Source: Candidatus Zixiibacteriota bacterium
GTDB lineage: Bacteria; Zixibacteria; MSB-5A5; GN15; FEB-12
Reading direction: 5' to 3'
Length of the DNA: 64,000 nucleotides
NCBI GenBank assembly: GCA_022571985.1
Contig: JACZWU010000002.1
Location: 186,001 to 250,000 of the forward strand
Under the pieces are notes generated by a model that did no database searches, had not been told where the DNA came from, and was given only the letters and a program-made list of their open reading frames with translations. Position numbers and translations under genes: made by a program. Every line of letters begins with the position of its first letter. Positions within the stretch are counted from its first letter, which is position 1. This document shows, piece by piece, positions 1 to 8,052 of this stretch.

Positions 1-909
1 ATTTGTATTGGGATCATTTAAGTCTATTCGAGCGAATATATTAAGAGTATGAAACAGAGAATTTTCGTCTGTCATGTCCATAAAATATAGCGTGCCATGT
101 ACTGAAAGCCCGCTTTGCGAGAAGTCATTTGCAAACGGTCCCTGTCCCAAGGTATACCAGTTTAAGTCAGCTCCGATATCAAAAGTATTACGATAAGCCA
201 GCAATCCTCCGACAGAAATAAGCTGGCGTTTGTAATCAGAAGCTTCAACTAAGTTCGAGATAATGATATTCTGGGTGCCATAATAAAATTGGGCGAGTAT
301 CGCGGTACGTTTTAAATCGTCATTTTCACGGAATGGGTTCAATCGTCCATAGGCATTAAAGTCTTTCTGACTGTTTTTTTCACCCAGTGCCTTATATGAC
401 GTACCATTGAATAAAGCTGCGGTAATTTGTCCTAATTTTCCCTCTGTACCGAGAGCTACATTGGCCGACAAACCCAAATCTGAAGTTGTCAGGTATTTGT
501 TTAAGTCGGCGATTGTTTTGGAGAGATAGCGCCTGCCCCAGAGTTTGTTCTGATAAGCTATATATGGCGTTGGCTGTAAACCGAATCTGATATTAAGAGA
601 GTTTTTACCAAAGGCCGGTCTCCAGTCAATATAGCCGTACTTGAGAATAATGTTGTACTGCGTGTCGCCGTCGGCGTCTTCTGCTTGGCGCAGGTCTGTC
701 GTAATTCTCAAGCTGGTAAATTCTGAGAGTTGGGACTTTATAGTCAGATAAGCTCGCCCCAGTCCAAATTCGTTGGCGCTAGCGCTGCCATCGGTTAAGT
801 CCATACCCCAGTAAGAAAATAATCTTCCGCTGATTTTTGTATCATCTGACTGAACAACTGAAGGAGCGGCCAACAAGCAAGCCAATATTGTCAGAATAAA
901 GTTTTTCAA
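1..909 (-). CDS. Outer-membrane porin-like beta-barrel protein (partial, C-terminus outside window)
   Basis: An open frame of 303 codons runs off the left edge of the window. It begins with a TTG at 909-907, preceded by GAGG with 9 nt spacing. The first 20 or so residues form a signal peptide (LKNFILTILACLLAAPSVV), followed by alternating polar/aromatic strands such as GRLFSYWG, FGLGRAYLTI, YGYIDWRPAFG and RFGLQPTPYIAYQ. These resemble phosphate-selective or general porins (the O/P family pattern), so an outer-membrane diffusion channel is likely. The frame has no internal stop. The substrate cannot be told, and the C-terminal strand that would confirm membrane insertion lies outside the window. 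Confidence 0.65.
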   Translation of the reverse strand, partial: MKNFILTILACLLAAPSVVQSDDTKISGRLFSYWGMDLTDGSASANEFGLGRAYLTIKSQLSEFTSLRITTDLRQAEDADGDTQYNIILKYGYIDWRPAFGKNSLNIRFGLQPTPYIAYQNKLWGRRYLSKTIADLNKYLTTSDLGLSANVALGTEGKLGQITAALFNGTSYKALGEKNSQKDFNAYGRLNPFRENDDLKRTAILAQFYYGTQNIIISNLVEASDYKRQLISVGGLLAYRNTFDIGADLNWYTLGQGPFANDFSQSGLSVHGTLYFMDMTDENSLFHTLNIFARIDLNDPNTN

Positions 910-1057
910 ATCATTTTACCTCTTTAGTATTATCAAAATCATCTCTTTTGTTCATCGACTAATAAGAAATCTTTTCAAAAAATGTGGCGCAACTATAAAT
1001 TTATAAAATTATTTAAGTGCATCTGATAAAATATCATTATAAAAAAACTCGCCGATT

Positions 1058-2275
1058 TTAATGAATTGAAATAAGCGACGACTTTACCACGGGAGAGTCA
1101 CCAACATCGGTCCAGGCTATTATAACGCCATCAGACGTGATTCCCATTCTGGCGAAACCACTTGAGCGGCTGGGCAATGTTTCGGCTACTGTAACAACTT
1201 CGGAAAGTGTTCCGTCTGAACCAACTGTGCGGGCGGCGATGCGTGTTTTGTTTTCGACAGTTTCCAGCCAGCTGACTAAAGCAATATTTTCGTTAATAAA
1301 TATAATATCCACCCGCCCTAATGGTTCACCGGTGTCAATGCGAATGGGGGAATTAAAAGATTTTCCGAAATCATTTGAAAAAGCGCAAAGAACTCTGGCT
1401 TTGCTGTCAGCGCCCATAGTAAACCAGGAGGCCGCGACCTGAGATTTGCTGGCAGACAGAGCCGGGCCATTAACCGGACAGCCAGCTATAAGCCAGCCAT
1501 CGTTTGATATTGAAACAGGATTGCTCCAGACAGAATCGGCAAAGCGCACTATCGACATATCTCTGATTTCTTCTTCAGAACGATCGCGATAAGCAACCAG
1601 CAGAGAGCCATCACCGGCTATAGTCATCGATGTCTGGCAACAGTCGCAAACTCTATTATCGAGCAGCGCCTGGTTTGTAACTTCACCTGCTGCATTGAAT
1701 GTTGCAAAGCGGAGCGTCATCGGGCCGTCTTCGACCATTTCTCGGCCATCAAGCCAGGAGACGGCAAAGTTTCCATTACTTAACGGCTGCATTGATACAA
1801 AGCCATGTTCAGTAGGCGTCTTATCGTCGTGAGGCGAAAATGGCTCCGACCAAATTTTGCCGCCATCGTTTGAATACGCCAGGGTAACATCGTAGGCGTA
1901 GGTGGCTGCGGCAGATTTTACCAGCCAGCTGGCCAGAAGTCGCCCGTTTTCTTGAACGGCTACCGCCGGAAAGTCGGCCCAGTTGACAAACCAGTCGCTG
2001 CCTTGGGCAATAGTTTTGGCTTCGCTCCAGCTGTTGTTTTGCCAGTTAGAATATTTTAGCGTGGAAATTTTGTTTGTTGTATCTTTTTCAACCCAGGAAA
2101 GCAGAGCTCCGCCTTCCGGCGTGGTGCAGATATTTGGTTCGCCCGCTGGCGCCGAAGCCGGAGTTGCTATGGGGGTGATGCCTGCAATTTTAATGCTTAA
2201 TGTTTTTTCAGTGCAGCCGGCTGCAAAAAGCATCAGCGCAACAAGTGAGATAGTTATAAACTGTTTTTGTTTCAT
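1058..2275 (-). CDS. Sialidase/BNR-repeat-like lipoprotein
   Basis: A 405-residue protein with a lipoprotein signal (hydrophobic stretch ending LFAAGC, lipidation Cys at about 21). The rest is beta-rich with Asp-box-like segments (SNDGGKIWSEPF, SNDFGKSFNSPI), as in six-bladed exo-alpha-sialidase/BNR propellers. A cysteine cluster CDCCQTSM sits near residue 211, a feature I recall in a subset of these sialidase-annotated lipoproteins. No Arg triad or catalytic Tyr of true sialidases could be assigned, so a glycosidase activity is not claimed; a periplasmic or surface binding propeller is equally possible. It lies alone on the minus strand, 148 nt from the porin gene. Confidence 0.7.
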   Translation of the reverse strand: MKQKQFITISLVALMLFAAGCTEKTLSIKIAGITPIATPASAPAGEPNICTTPEGGALLSWVEKDTTNKISTLKYSNWQNNSWSEAKTIAQGSDWFVNWADFPAVAVQENGRLLASWLVKSAAATYAYDVTLAYSNDGGKIWSEPFSPHDDKTPTEHGFVSMQPLSNGNFAVSWLDGREMVEDGPMTLRFATFNAAGEVTNQALLDNRVCDCCQTSMTIAGDGSLLVAYRDRSEEEIRDMSIVRFADSVWSNPVSISNDGWLIAGCPVNGPALSASKSQVAASWFTMGADSKARVLCAFSNDFGKSFNSPIRIDTGEPLGRVDIIFINENIALVSWLETVENKTRIAARTVGSDGTLSEVVTVAETLPSRSSGFARMGITSDGVIIAWTDVGDSPVVKSSLISIH

Positions 2276-2392
2276 TGTGCCAAGCTAAGGGAAAATAAGA
2301 ACGAGGTCAATTGTAAACAAAAGAATAGCCCCAGTATTGGCCGAGGCTATATCAAATGAATGCGTTTGGAAAGACAGGAAACTTGAGGTTTT

Positions 2393-2791
2393 CTATTTTA
2401 TCACGGGACAGACAAAGGACGGTCCCATGCCTCCAAAGGCCAAGTCTCCGCTGGACATGAAACTCTGCACTTCTTCCCAGCTGGTCAGCTCATGGTCAAT
2501 AGCAGAGGCATCAACGACGTCTATCACATAGACTTGCCATCTGCCGCCATTATAGTCGAGGTCACCGGGTTTTGATTCGGCAACAGGGCGTTGCCCGGCC
2601 AAATCGGGAATTACATATAAGCCATCTTTAGGGCCATTGTCAGGCAAATTATTGCCGGTTAGAATCGTACGATAGAGGGTTCCGTCAGCCCACAAAAAGT
2701 TCGGAATAGGCGGTCCGGCCGATAAGACGGCGGCAGTCGTAATCAAAGCCGTTACGAGCAAGGCAACCAAGATTGTCCTGGATGTTTTCAT
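2393..2791 (-). CDS. Small secreted protein of unknown function
   Basis: 132 residues with a clear signal peptide (MKTSRTILVALLVTALITTAA, cleavage near residue 25). The mature part is about 105 residues, rich in Gly, Pro and Asp, with no family I recognise. The ATG at 2791 has a strong ribosome-binding site (AAGGAG, 7 nt away). It is divergent from the ECF sigma gene at 2984, and both carry the same bipartite promoter motif, which makes it a likely target of that sigma factor. The protein ends in FVCPVIK with a single Cys. Confidence 0.65.
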   Translation of the reverse strand: MKTSRTILVALLVTALITTAAVLSAGPPIPNFLWADGTLYRTILTGNNLPDNGPKDGLYVIPDLAGQRPVAESKPGDLDYNGGRWQVYVIDVVDASAIDHELTSWEEVQSFMSSGDLAFGGMGPSFVCPVIK

Positions 2792-2845
2792 AAATATCTC
2801 CTTTTTAGAGTTTTGCAGGTTTAAGCGATTTGTTTTAGTTCATTA

Positions 2846-2875
2846 GTAAATACGAAGTGAAAGCAGAATTGGATC
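2846..2875 (-). promoter_or_regulatory. Candidate ECF-type promoter of the secreted-protein gene
   Basis: Read on the minus strand this is GATC, 13 nt, then ACTTCGTATTTAC. The same arrangement, with GATC at exactly the same distance and 12 of 13 bases of the second box identical, lies in front of the divergent sigma gene. The spacing (about 21 nt from the GATC box to CGTA) fits the -35/-10 geometry of ECF sigma factors. The predicted transcript would start near 2844 and have a leader of about 50 nt. Confidence 0.5.
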
Positions 2876-2937
2876 AGATAGCTCCTCAAATTAGCTTGAA
2901 AAAGAGCAAATAGCAGAGTAGCTTGGAAAATCAATGA

Positions 2938-2967
2938 GATCGGATAATAAAATTACTTCGTATATAC
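2938..2967 (+). promoter_or_regulatory. Candidate ECF-type autoregulatory promoter of the sigma gene
   Basis: GATC at 2938-2941, 13 nt, then ACTTCGTATATAC at 2955-2967. This matches the minus-strand element at 2846-2875. The box ends 16 nt before the ATG at 2984, so the leader would be very short, and no good ribosome-binding site is visible there. Autoregulation of ECF operons is common, so the match supports sigma-factor recognition more than a repressor site, but both are possible. Confidence 0.5.
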
Positions 2968-2983
2968 TTATAGAAATTAATGT

Positions 2984-3589
2984 ATGAATAGCGGCGCCGA
3001 AAGCAGCCAGATGGCGGCCCAGAAAGACATGCGTCTTTTTGAACGTATCCGTCAGGGAGACCAGCGGGCGCTGGCTGATATATATGACCATCGCAGTAGC
3101 TTGGTTTATAGTCTGGTTATTAGCATAGTTGGTAATGTTGCCGATGCAGAGGAAGTTACCCAGGAAGTATTTTTAAGAGTGTGGCGCAAATCGGAATTAT
3201 TTGATCCAAAAAGAGGCAGCGCCCTGGCCTGGATAGTTACCATGACACGCCGGCTGGCCATTGACCGAACCCGTTCAAAAGGTTATAAATCTCAAAGCAG
3301 AAATGTTGAACTTTCTGTGCAGGTCGATGAAGCCGTTTCATCAAGAGACTATAGCAACCCAACTGATGAAATGCTGTTACGGCTACAATCTGGAGAAGTT
3401 AAAAGCGCTCTGGCGAATTTAAACGAGAAGCATCTTGAGGTAATTAACCTGTCATATTATAAAAATATGTCGCACTCCGAAATTGCTGCACAGCTGGAAT
3501 CTCCTTTGGGAACTGTCAAGAGCAGGTTGCGGGAAGCTGTAAACCATCTTCGAAATTCACTGAATGCTAAGGTTGGCACCGATGATTGA
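2984..3589 (+). CDS. ECF-family RNA polymerase sigma factor (SigK-like)
   Basis: 201 residues. Region 2 (about 25-95) includes DAEEVTQEVFLRVWR and the region 2.4-like segment ALAWIVTMTRRLAIDRTRS. Region 4 (about 135-190) includes the helix-turn-helix MSHSEIAAQLESPLGTVKSR. This two-domain layout without regions 1 and 3 defines ECF sigma factors. The gene overlaps the next one by 8 nt (ATGATTGA), which pairs it with an RskA-type anti-sigma factor, the arrangement of SigK/RskA systems. The ATG at 2984 lacks a clear ribosome-binding site; a start at codon 10 or 16 is possible. Confidence 0.9.
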   Translation: MNSGAESSQMAAQKDMRLFERIRQGDQRALADIYDHRSSLVYSLVISIVGNVADAEEVTQEVFLRVWRKSELFDPKRGSALAWIVTMTRRLAIDRTRSKGYKSQSRNVELSVQVDEAVSSRDYSNPTDEMLLRLQSGEVKSALANLNEKHLEVINLSYYKNMSHSEIAAQLESPLGTVKSRLREAVNHLRNSLNAKVGTDD

Positions 3590-4382
3590 ACATAAAATAG
3601 CATACGAGTTGATCGAAGAATTTGTTTTTGGCACTCTGAGTCATGAAGAGCATGATCAGGTGCAAGCGCATCTGGATAGCGGCTGTACGCAATGTACTGC
3701 CAGATATCGCGAAGTAAGCGAATTATCTGTGCAGCTGGCCCAGGCAGTCTCTCAACAAACACCGGCTTCTGATGTAAAAGAAACTCTGTTAAAGCAGATT
3801 AAAAGCGACAGCAAATTTGATTCAAAAGAAGTCTCGTCAAATACAATCTGGCCCTGGGTTAGTGCCGTCAGCATTGCGGCTTCGCTTCTTCTTTTATTCT
3901 GGGCTAATTCTCTGCGTAACGAACTTTCGACGGTTCGAGATGAACTACAGCAGTCACGAGTTCGAATCGCCCGTTTAATTCAAGATGGTTCTGTTCAAAA
4001 AGATGCCGCTTATTTGCTTGGTTTACCCTGTTCCTGGCTGGTAGATTTGAAAGGCGTAGCGCCGAACCAGGACGCCTTCGCAAAAATTGTTCTAAATCCT
4101 AAAATTGATTATGCTGTAGCCTATGTTTATCGCATGCCGCCACCTCCTGACGATAAAGAATACCAGCTCTGGATAGAGCTCGATGGTCAGCCGGTGAGTA
4201 TTGGTCTGTTCAAAGTCGGTGAAGACGGACAGGCACTTCTGAAATTGCAGTCAATTTCGGATCCGATGTCAATCCAGTCTTTCCAGGTGACTATTGAGCC
4301 TAAAGGCGGTTTGACTAAACCTTCAGGAATGCAGTATCTCACGGGCATGAATGCCATGCCGCCTATGCCATCTATGCACTGA
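3582..4382 (+). CDS. RskA-like anti-sigma factor (membrane-anchored)
   Basis: With the ATG at 3582, overlapping the sigma stop codon, the protein has 266 residues. The cytoplasmic N-terminus has a zinc-finger-like H-x4-C-x2-C motif (His30, Cys35, Cys38), close to the ZAS motif of anti-sigma factors. One transmembrane helix follows at about 90-111, then an extracytoplasmic domain with the YQLWIELDGQPVSIGLF segment typical of the RskA C-terminal (anti-sigma-K) domain. It should hold the ECF sigma at the membrane and release it on an envelope signal. The C-terminus is Met/Pro-rich (MNAMPPMPSMH), which is unusual and could bind metal. Confidence 0.85.
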   Translation: MIEHKIAYELIEEFVFGTLSHEEHDQVQAHLDSGCTQCTARYREVSELSVQLAQAVSQQTPASDVKETLLKQIKSDSKFDSKEVSSNTIWPWVSAVSIAASLLLLFWANSLRNELSTVRDELQQSRVRIARLIQDGSVQKDAAYLLGLPCSWLVDLKGVAPNQDAFAKIVLNPKIDYAVAYVYRMPPPPDDKEYQLWIELDGQPVSIGLFKVGEDGQALLKLQSISDPMSIQSFQVTIEPKGGLTKPSGMQYLTGMNAMPPMPSMH

Positions 4383-4445
4383 GCAGGTTTGGCAAATTTT
4401 ATTCCAAAGCGAGTCGCAGTTATATTAGCTTAACTCGTGATAGCA

Positions 4446-5564
4446 ATGAAATTTTCCCTCTCGAATAAAAAATTATTAGTTATCTTGTTCACTTTAGTAA
4501 TGATATCTGTGGCGTTGCTAGTCTTCCGAGTTGGTGACGAGGAAGTCGGCGGTAGTGCCTCGGGGGAACGTCTTGAGCGGATAAAGAAGTCCCCGAATTT
4601 CGACGGTAGCAATTTTGTAAATGCCGAACCAACAGAGCATCTTGCCCAGGGTAGTTATTGGAATGTAATCAGAGATTATTTGTTTTCCCGAAGGGACAGG
4701 AGACCATCAGAAATAATTGCTACAAAATCCGCAGACTTAACCAATTTTGATATAACCTGCGGTCTACAGCTATTCTGGCTGGGTCATTCGACTGTTTTAG
4801 TTAATATCGACAGCATAACAATTTTAATAGATCCGGTATTCGATGAGCGGGTAGCTGTTATAGTCGGCAGTACTGAACGCTTTCAACCAAATGTGATAAA
4901 CCGAGGAAGTTTGCCAAAAGTCGATGCGGTAATTATTTCTCATGACCACTATGATCATCTCGAAAAAAACTCAATAGATTTTTTTGCTCGGACCGGTACC
5001 AAGTTTTTTGTGCCTCTGGGTGTCGGTGCACATCTAAGAGCATGGCAGGTACCGGACAGCCAGATAGTAGAGCTTGATTGGTGGGAATCAAAAGATTTTG
5101 GGTCTGTGAAAATTGTCTGCACTCCGGCCCGCCATTTTTCAGGCCGCTCGCTCTTGAGATTTGACGAAACTCTCTGGGCTTCCTGGGTGGTCATTGGTTC
5201 TGCTCGCAGGATATATTATGGGGGTGATACGGGATACGGTGATCAATTTGAAAATATCGGTGACCGCTTTGGCCCCTTTGATATTACTCTGCTTCCAATC
5301 GGAGCCTACAGCGAATACTGGCCGGATATTCATTTGAATCCCGAAGAAGCAGTGACAGCTCATCTGGCGTTAAAAGGGCGGCTCCTAATCCCCGTACACT
5401 GGGGAACCTTCGACGTTGCGCTTCACGCCTGGGATGAACCGATAGAACGGTTAATACAAGCGGCCAAAAAACAAGAAGTACAAATTGCTGCGCCTCAGCC
5501 GGGTGAAAGAATTAAATTAGAATCACTCGCAATTGAGCAAAGATGGTGGCAAGAATCATATTGA
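4446..5564 (+). CDS. Metallo-beta-lactamase-fold hydrolase (UlaG/NAPE-PLD-like), membrane-anchored
   Basis: 372 residues from the ATG at 4446; a GTG three codons upstream is an alternative start. A hydrophobic N-terminal helix (about 8-27) anchors or exports it. The domain carries the metal motif H-x-H-x-D-H (His166, His168, Asp170, His171), followed by PARHFSG, YYGGDTGYG and PVHWGTF, which supply the other metal ligands. WLGHSTVLVNID and IDPVFDER are the opening strands seen in the branch that includes N-acylphosphatidylethanolamine phospholipase D and UlaG. The substrate is unknown; a lipid or sugar phosphodiester is a guess from the family. It stands alone between the anti-sigma gene and a kinase gene. 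Confidence 0.8.
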   Translation: MKFSLSNKKLLVILFTLVMISVALLVFRVGDEEVGGSASGERLERIKKSPNFDGSNFVNAEPTEHLAQGSYWNVIRDYLFSRRDRRPSEIIATKSADLTNFDITCGLQLFWLGHSTVLVNIDSITILIDPVFDERVAVIVGSTERFQPNVINRGSLPKVDAVIISHDHYDHLEKNSIDFFARTGTKFFVPLGVGAHLRAWQVPDSQIVELDWWESKDFGSVKIVCTPARHFSGRSLLRFDETLWASWVVIGSARRIYYGGDTGYGDQFENIGDRFGPFDITLLPIGAYSEYWPDIHLNPEEAVTAHLALKGRLLIPVHWGTFDVALHAWDEPIERLIQAAKKQEVQIAAPQPGERIKLESLAIEQRWWQESY

Positions 5565-5677
5565 GATTTTTCAGTAATCAAGGATAAGTCTTAAAATTCT
5601 GGACTGGACAATTTCTCAAATATCTCTTATTTTATATTCTGTAATTAGTCATTATGTTAACACTCCGATAGGGGGAA

Positions 5678-7984
5678 TTGACTTTGTCTGATTCTGAAAA
5701 AGATAAAAGTAACGACTCACAGCACAAACCCGGTTCTGTCCCAGAAGATAAAACGCATACGTTTCATGTGAGTGCAGGCGAGGGTAAGCTCTCTGCCAAT
5801 CACCCCAGGCAGATAGGCCCTTATACTATAAAGCGGGTGATAGCTTCTGGTGGTATGGGCACAGTCTTCGAAGCGCTTCAGGAAAATCCCCGCCGTCCGG
5901 TGGCTCTCAAAGTTATCAAGAGCAACCTGGCCAGTGAAAGCGCTATTTTGCGGCTTGAGCAGGAAGCTCAGATGCTGGCACGATTGCGTCATCCCGGTAT
6001 CGCGCAGATTTATGCTGCAGGTACCTACGATGACAGTGGTTCACAGACTCCGTATTTTGCAATGGAGTATATTCCTAACGCCAAAGGCATCACAGAATAT
6101 GCTAAAGACAAAAATCTCAATATTCGAGAAAAATTGGTTTTGTTTCTTCAGGTTGGCGATGCCGTACATCACGGGCATCAGCGCGGTATCGTACATCGTG
6201 ATCTCAAACCCTCGAACATACTCGTCGATTCAAACGGACATGTGAAAATAATAGATTTTGGAGTCGCCCGTGCCACCGATGCCGATATGAAACAAGTAGC
6301 TGCCCAGACCGACGTCGGGCAGATTCTTGGCACAGTACAATATATGAGTCCGGAACAGTTCGATGCCGATCCGCATGATATTGATACCCGCAGCGATGTC
6401 TATACTCTCGGATTAATTTTGTATGAATTGCTCTCTGGTTCTATGCCGTATGCTGTTGACTCTGACAAGATTTTTGATTTTGCAACCGAAGTGCGTGAAG
6501 GCAGGACAACGTCTCTCGGATCAAAAGACAGTTCGCTCAAAGGAGAACTTGAGTCGATCGTACACAAGGCTATACAAAGGGACCGGGAACTTCGTTATCA
6601 GTCGGCCTATGGACTGGCAGAAGATATCCGGCGGTATCTGGCAGGTGACGCAGTTGTCGCACGCCCTCCCGGATTGTCTTATCAGGTACAAGTATTTGCA
6701 CGAAAAAACAAACTGGTCATTGGTCTGATCGCCAGTGCCTTTGTCTTGCTAGTTGCCGGGGTTATTGTTACAACTTCGTTGCTATTTCAAGTGGACGAGG
6801 AACGCCAGAAAGCCGAACTCGCTTCGCAAAAAGCAACAGAAGGCCAGCAATTTCTCTCTGACGTGCTTACTGCATCCTTTCCGTATGGATACGGAGACAA
6901 AGTCACAGTACTGAACATATTAGAAAGAGCCAGCCAGAAGCTAAATGGAGCCTTTGCGGACGACCCCGAAATAGAGGCAGAACTTAGAAGATCATTGGGA
7001 CTTGCCTATGGCAAGATCGGACATTACCAAGAAGCTAAGCGGGAGTTTTTAACTGGTCTGGCCCTATGCAGAAAAAAATTCGGAGATACCCATGACCAGA
7101 CTCTGGAATTATTGGAGGAAATATCTCGCATTTATAGTGTTATTGGCGACAAAAAAGAGAAGTTAAGTGTTACAGAAGAAATCTATGGCGTATACTTGAA
7201 ACGCTATGGTGAAACAGATAGCAGGACATTGGAGCAAAAAGGCTATTTAGCTGGGGCTTTGGAGTTGAATGCTAATATTTCTAGTGCCAGACAAGCTTCA
7301 GAAGAAGCCTGGAGCGGACTAAAGCAAAATTTAGGAGCTGATTCTTCTGAGACGATATACGCACAATCACGGTATGCCTGGATATTGTTGAGATCCGGAT
7401 GGACCGACCAAGCCAGCGAGGTGGCCGGAGATGCATTGGCCAGTGCCGTCCGAGTATACGAAGATGATAATTGGGTAGTAATGAATGCTAAGAGCAGTCT
7501 TGCTGCTGTTTATATTGTACAAAATAAATTTGACTCGGCAAAAGCTATCTACGACAATCAGAAAATTCCCGATAAATTCGGAATAGAGCGCGTCTTTCAG
7601 GGAAGTTTTGACTTGGACAGCAAGCCTTTTCAATTACTCGTCTTTTTTGAAACATGGTGTCCGTTTTCACGCCAAACTATGGCGGACCTTGGCAAAGTGG
7701 ATCGCCAATACAACCAGCTTGGACTTAACATAACCGGCATGACGCAAGTGAATAAAAGTGCAATGGATGAAGGCGTCAATCCGTATCTTGATGAACTTGG
7801 GATAAAATTTGCAGTACTTAAAGAGAACGGTCGTTCCTGGAACTATTTCAATTGCGAGGGTACTCCTTCTTTGAGGCTTATCTACGACGACTACTTAATC
7901 TGGGAAGAGGGTTGGTTTACTTCACTTTCAACTCAAATGCTTGAGGCCATGGCTGAGGCGCAGAGCAGCGGGATTGATCACTGA
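5678..7984 (+). CDS. Ser/Thr protein kinase fused to TPR repeats and a thioredoxin-like domain
   Basis: 768 residues from a TTG at 5678 (GGGGG ribosome-binding site nearby). The Hanks-type kinase domain spans about 50-320: glycine loop ASGGMGTVFEAL, Lys78, HRD at 173-175, DFG at 193-195 and YMSPEQ in the activation segment. One transmembrane helix follows at 346-369, then TPR-like helices (about 400-620). The last 120 residues look like a thioredoxin/TlpA fold: FFETWCPFSR with Cys661 and Ser664, and a GTPS segment at the cis-proline position. The resolving cysteine of CxxC is Ser, so a disulfide-isomerase-like or sensing role is more likely than a reductase. This fusion is unusual. Confidence 0.85.
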   Translation: MTLSDSEKDKSNDSQHKPGSVPEDKTHTFHVSAGEGKLSANHPRQIGPYTIKRVIASGGMGTVFEALQENPRRPVALKVIKSNLASESAILRLEQEAQMLARLRHPGIAQIYAAGTYDDSGSQTPYFAMEYIPNAKGITEYAKDKNLNIREKLVLFLQVGDAVHHGHQRGIVHRDLKPSNILVDSNGHVKIIDFGVARATDADMKQVAAQTDVGQILGTVQYMSPEQFDADPHDIDTRSDVYTLGLILYELLSGSMPYAVDSDKIFDFATEVREGRTTSLGSKDSSLKGELESIVHKAIQRDRELRYQSAYGLAEDIRRYLAGDAVVARPPGLSYQVQVFARKNKLVIGLIASAFVLLVAGVIVTTSLLFQVDEERQKAELASQKATEGQQFLSDVLTASFPYGYGDKVTVLNILERASQKLNGAFADDPEIEAELRRSLGLAYGKIGHYQEAKREFLTGLALCRKKFGDTHDQTLELLEEISRIYSVIGDKKEKLSVTEEIYGVYLKRYGETDSRTLEQKGYLAGALELNANISSARQASEEAWSGLKQNLGADSSETIYAQSRYAWILLRSGWTDQASEVAGDALASAVRVYEDDNWVVMNAKSSLAAVYIVQNKFDSAKAIYDNQKIPDKFGIERVFQGSFDLDSKPFQLLVFFETWCPFSRQTMADLGKVDRQYNQLGLNITGMTQVNKSAMDEGVNPYLDELGIKFAVLKENGRSWNYFNCEGTPSLRLIYDDYLIWEEGWFTSLSTQMLEAMAEAQSSGIDH

Positions 7985-8037
7985 GGTTTCAGGCTATAGT
8001 GGCAAAATACTACGTGTATTAGTCATTAATGAAACCT
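7984..8037. terminator. Possible hairpin between convergent genes
   Basis: AGGTTTCA (7984-7991) can pair with TGAAACCT (8030-8037), and AATAC/GTATT forms a smaller nested hairpin inside. The element lies between the kinase gene and the convergent ada gene, where a shared terminator would be expected. It lacks a T-run, and the outer loop is long, so confidence is low. Confidence 0.3.
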
Positions 8038-8052
8038 AATTACTAAAGTACT

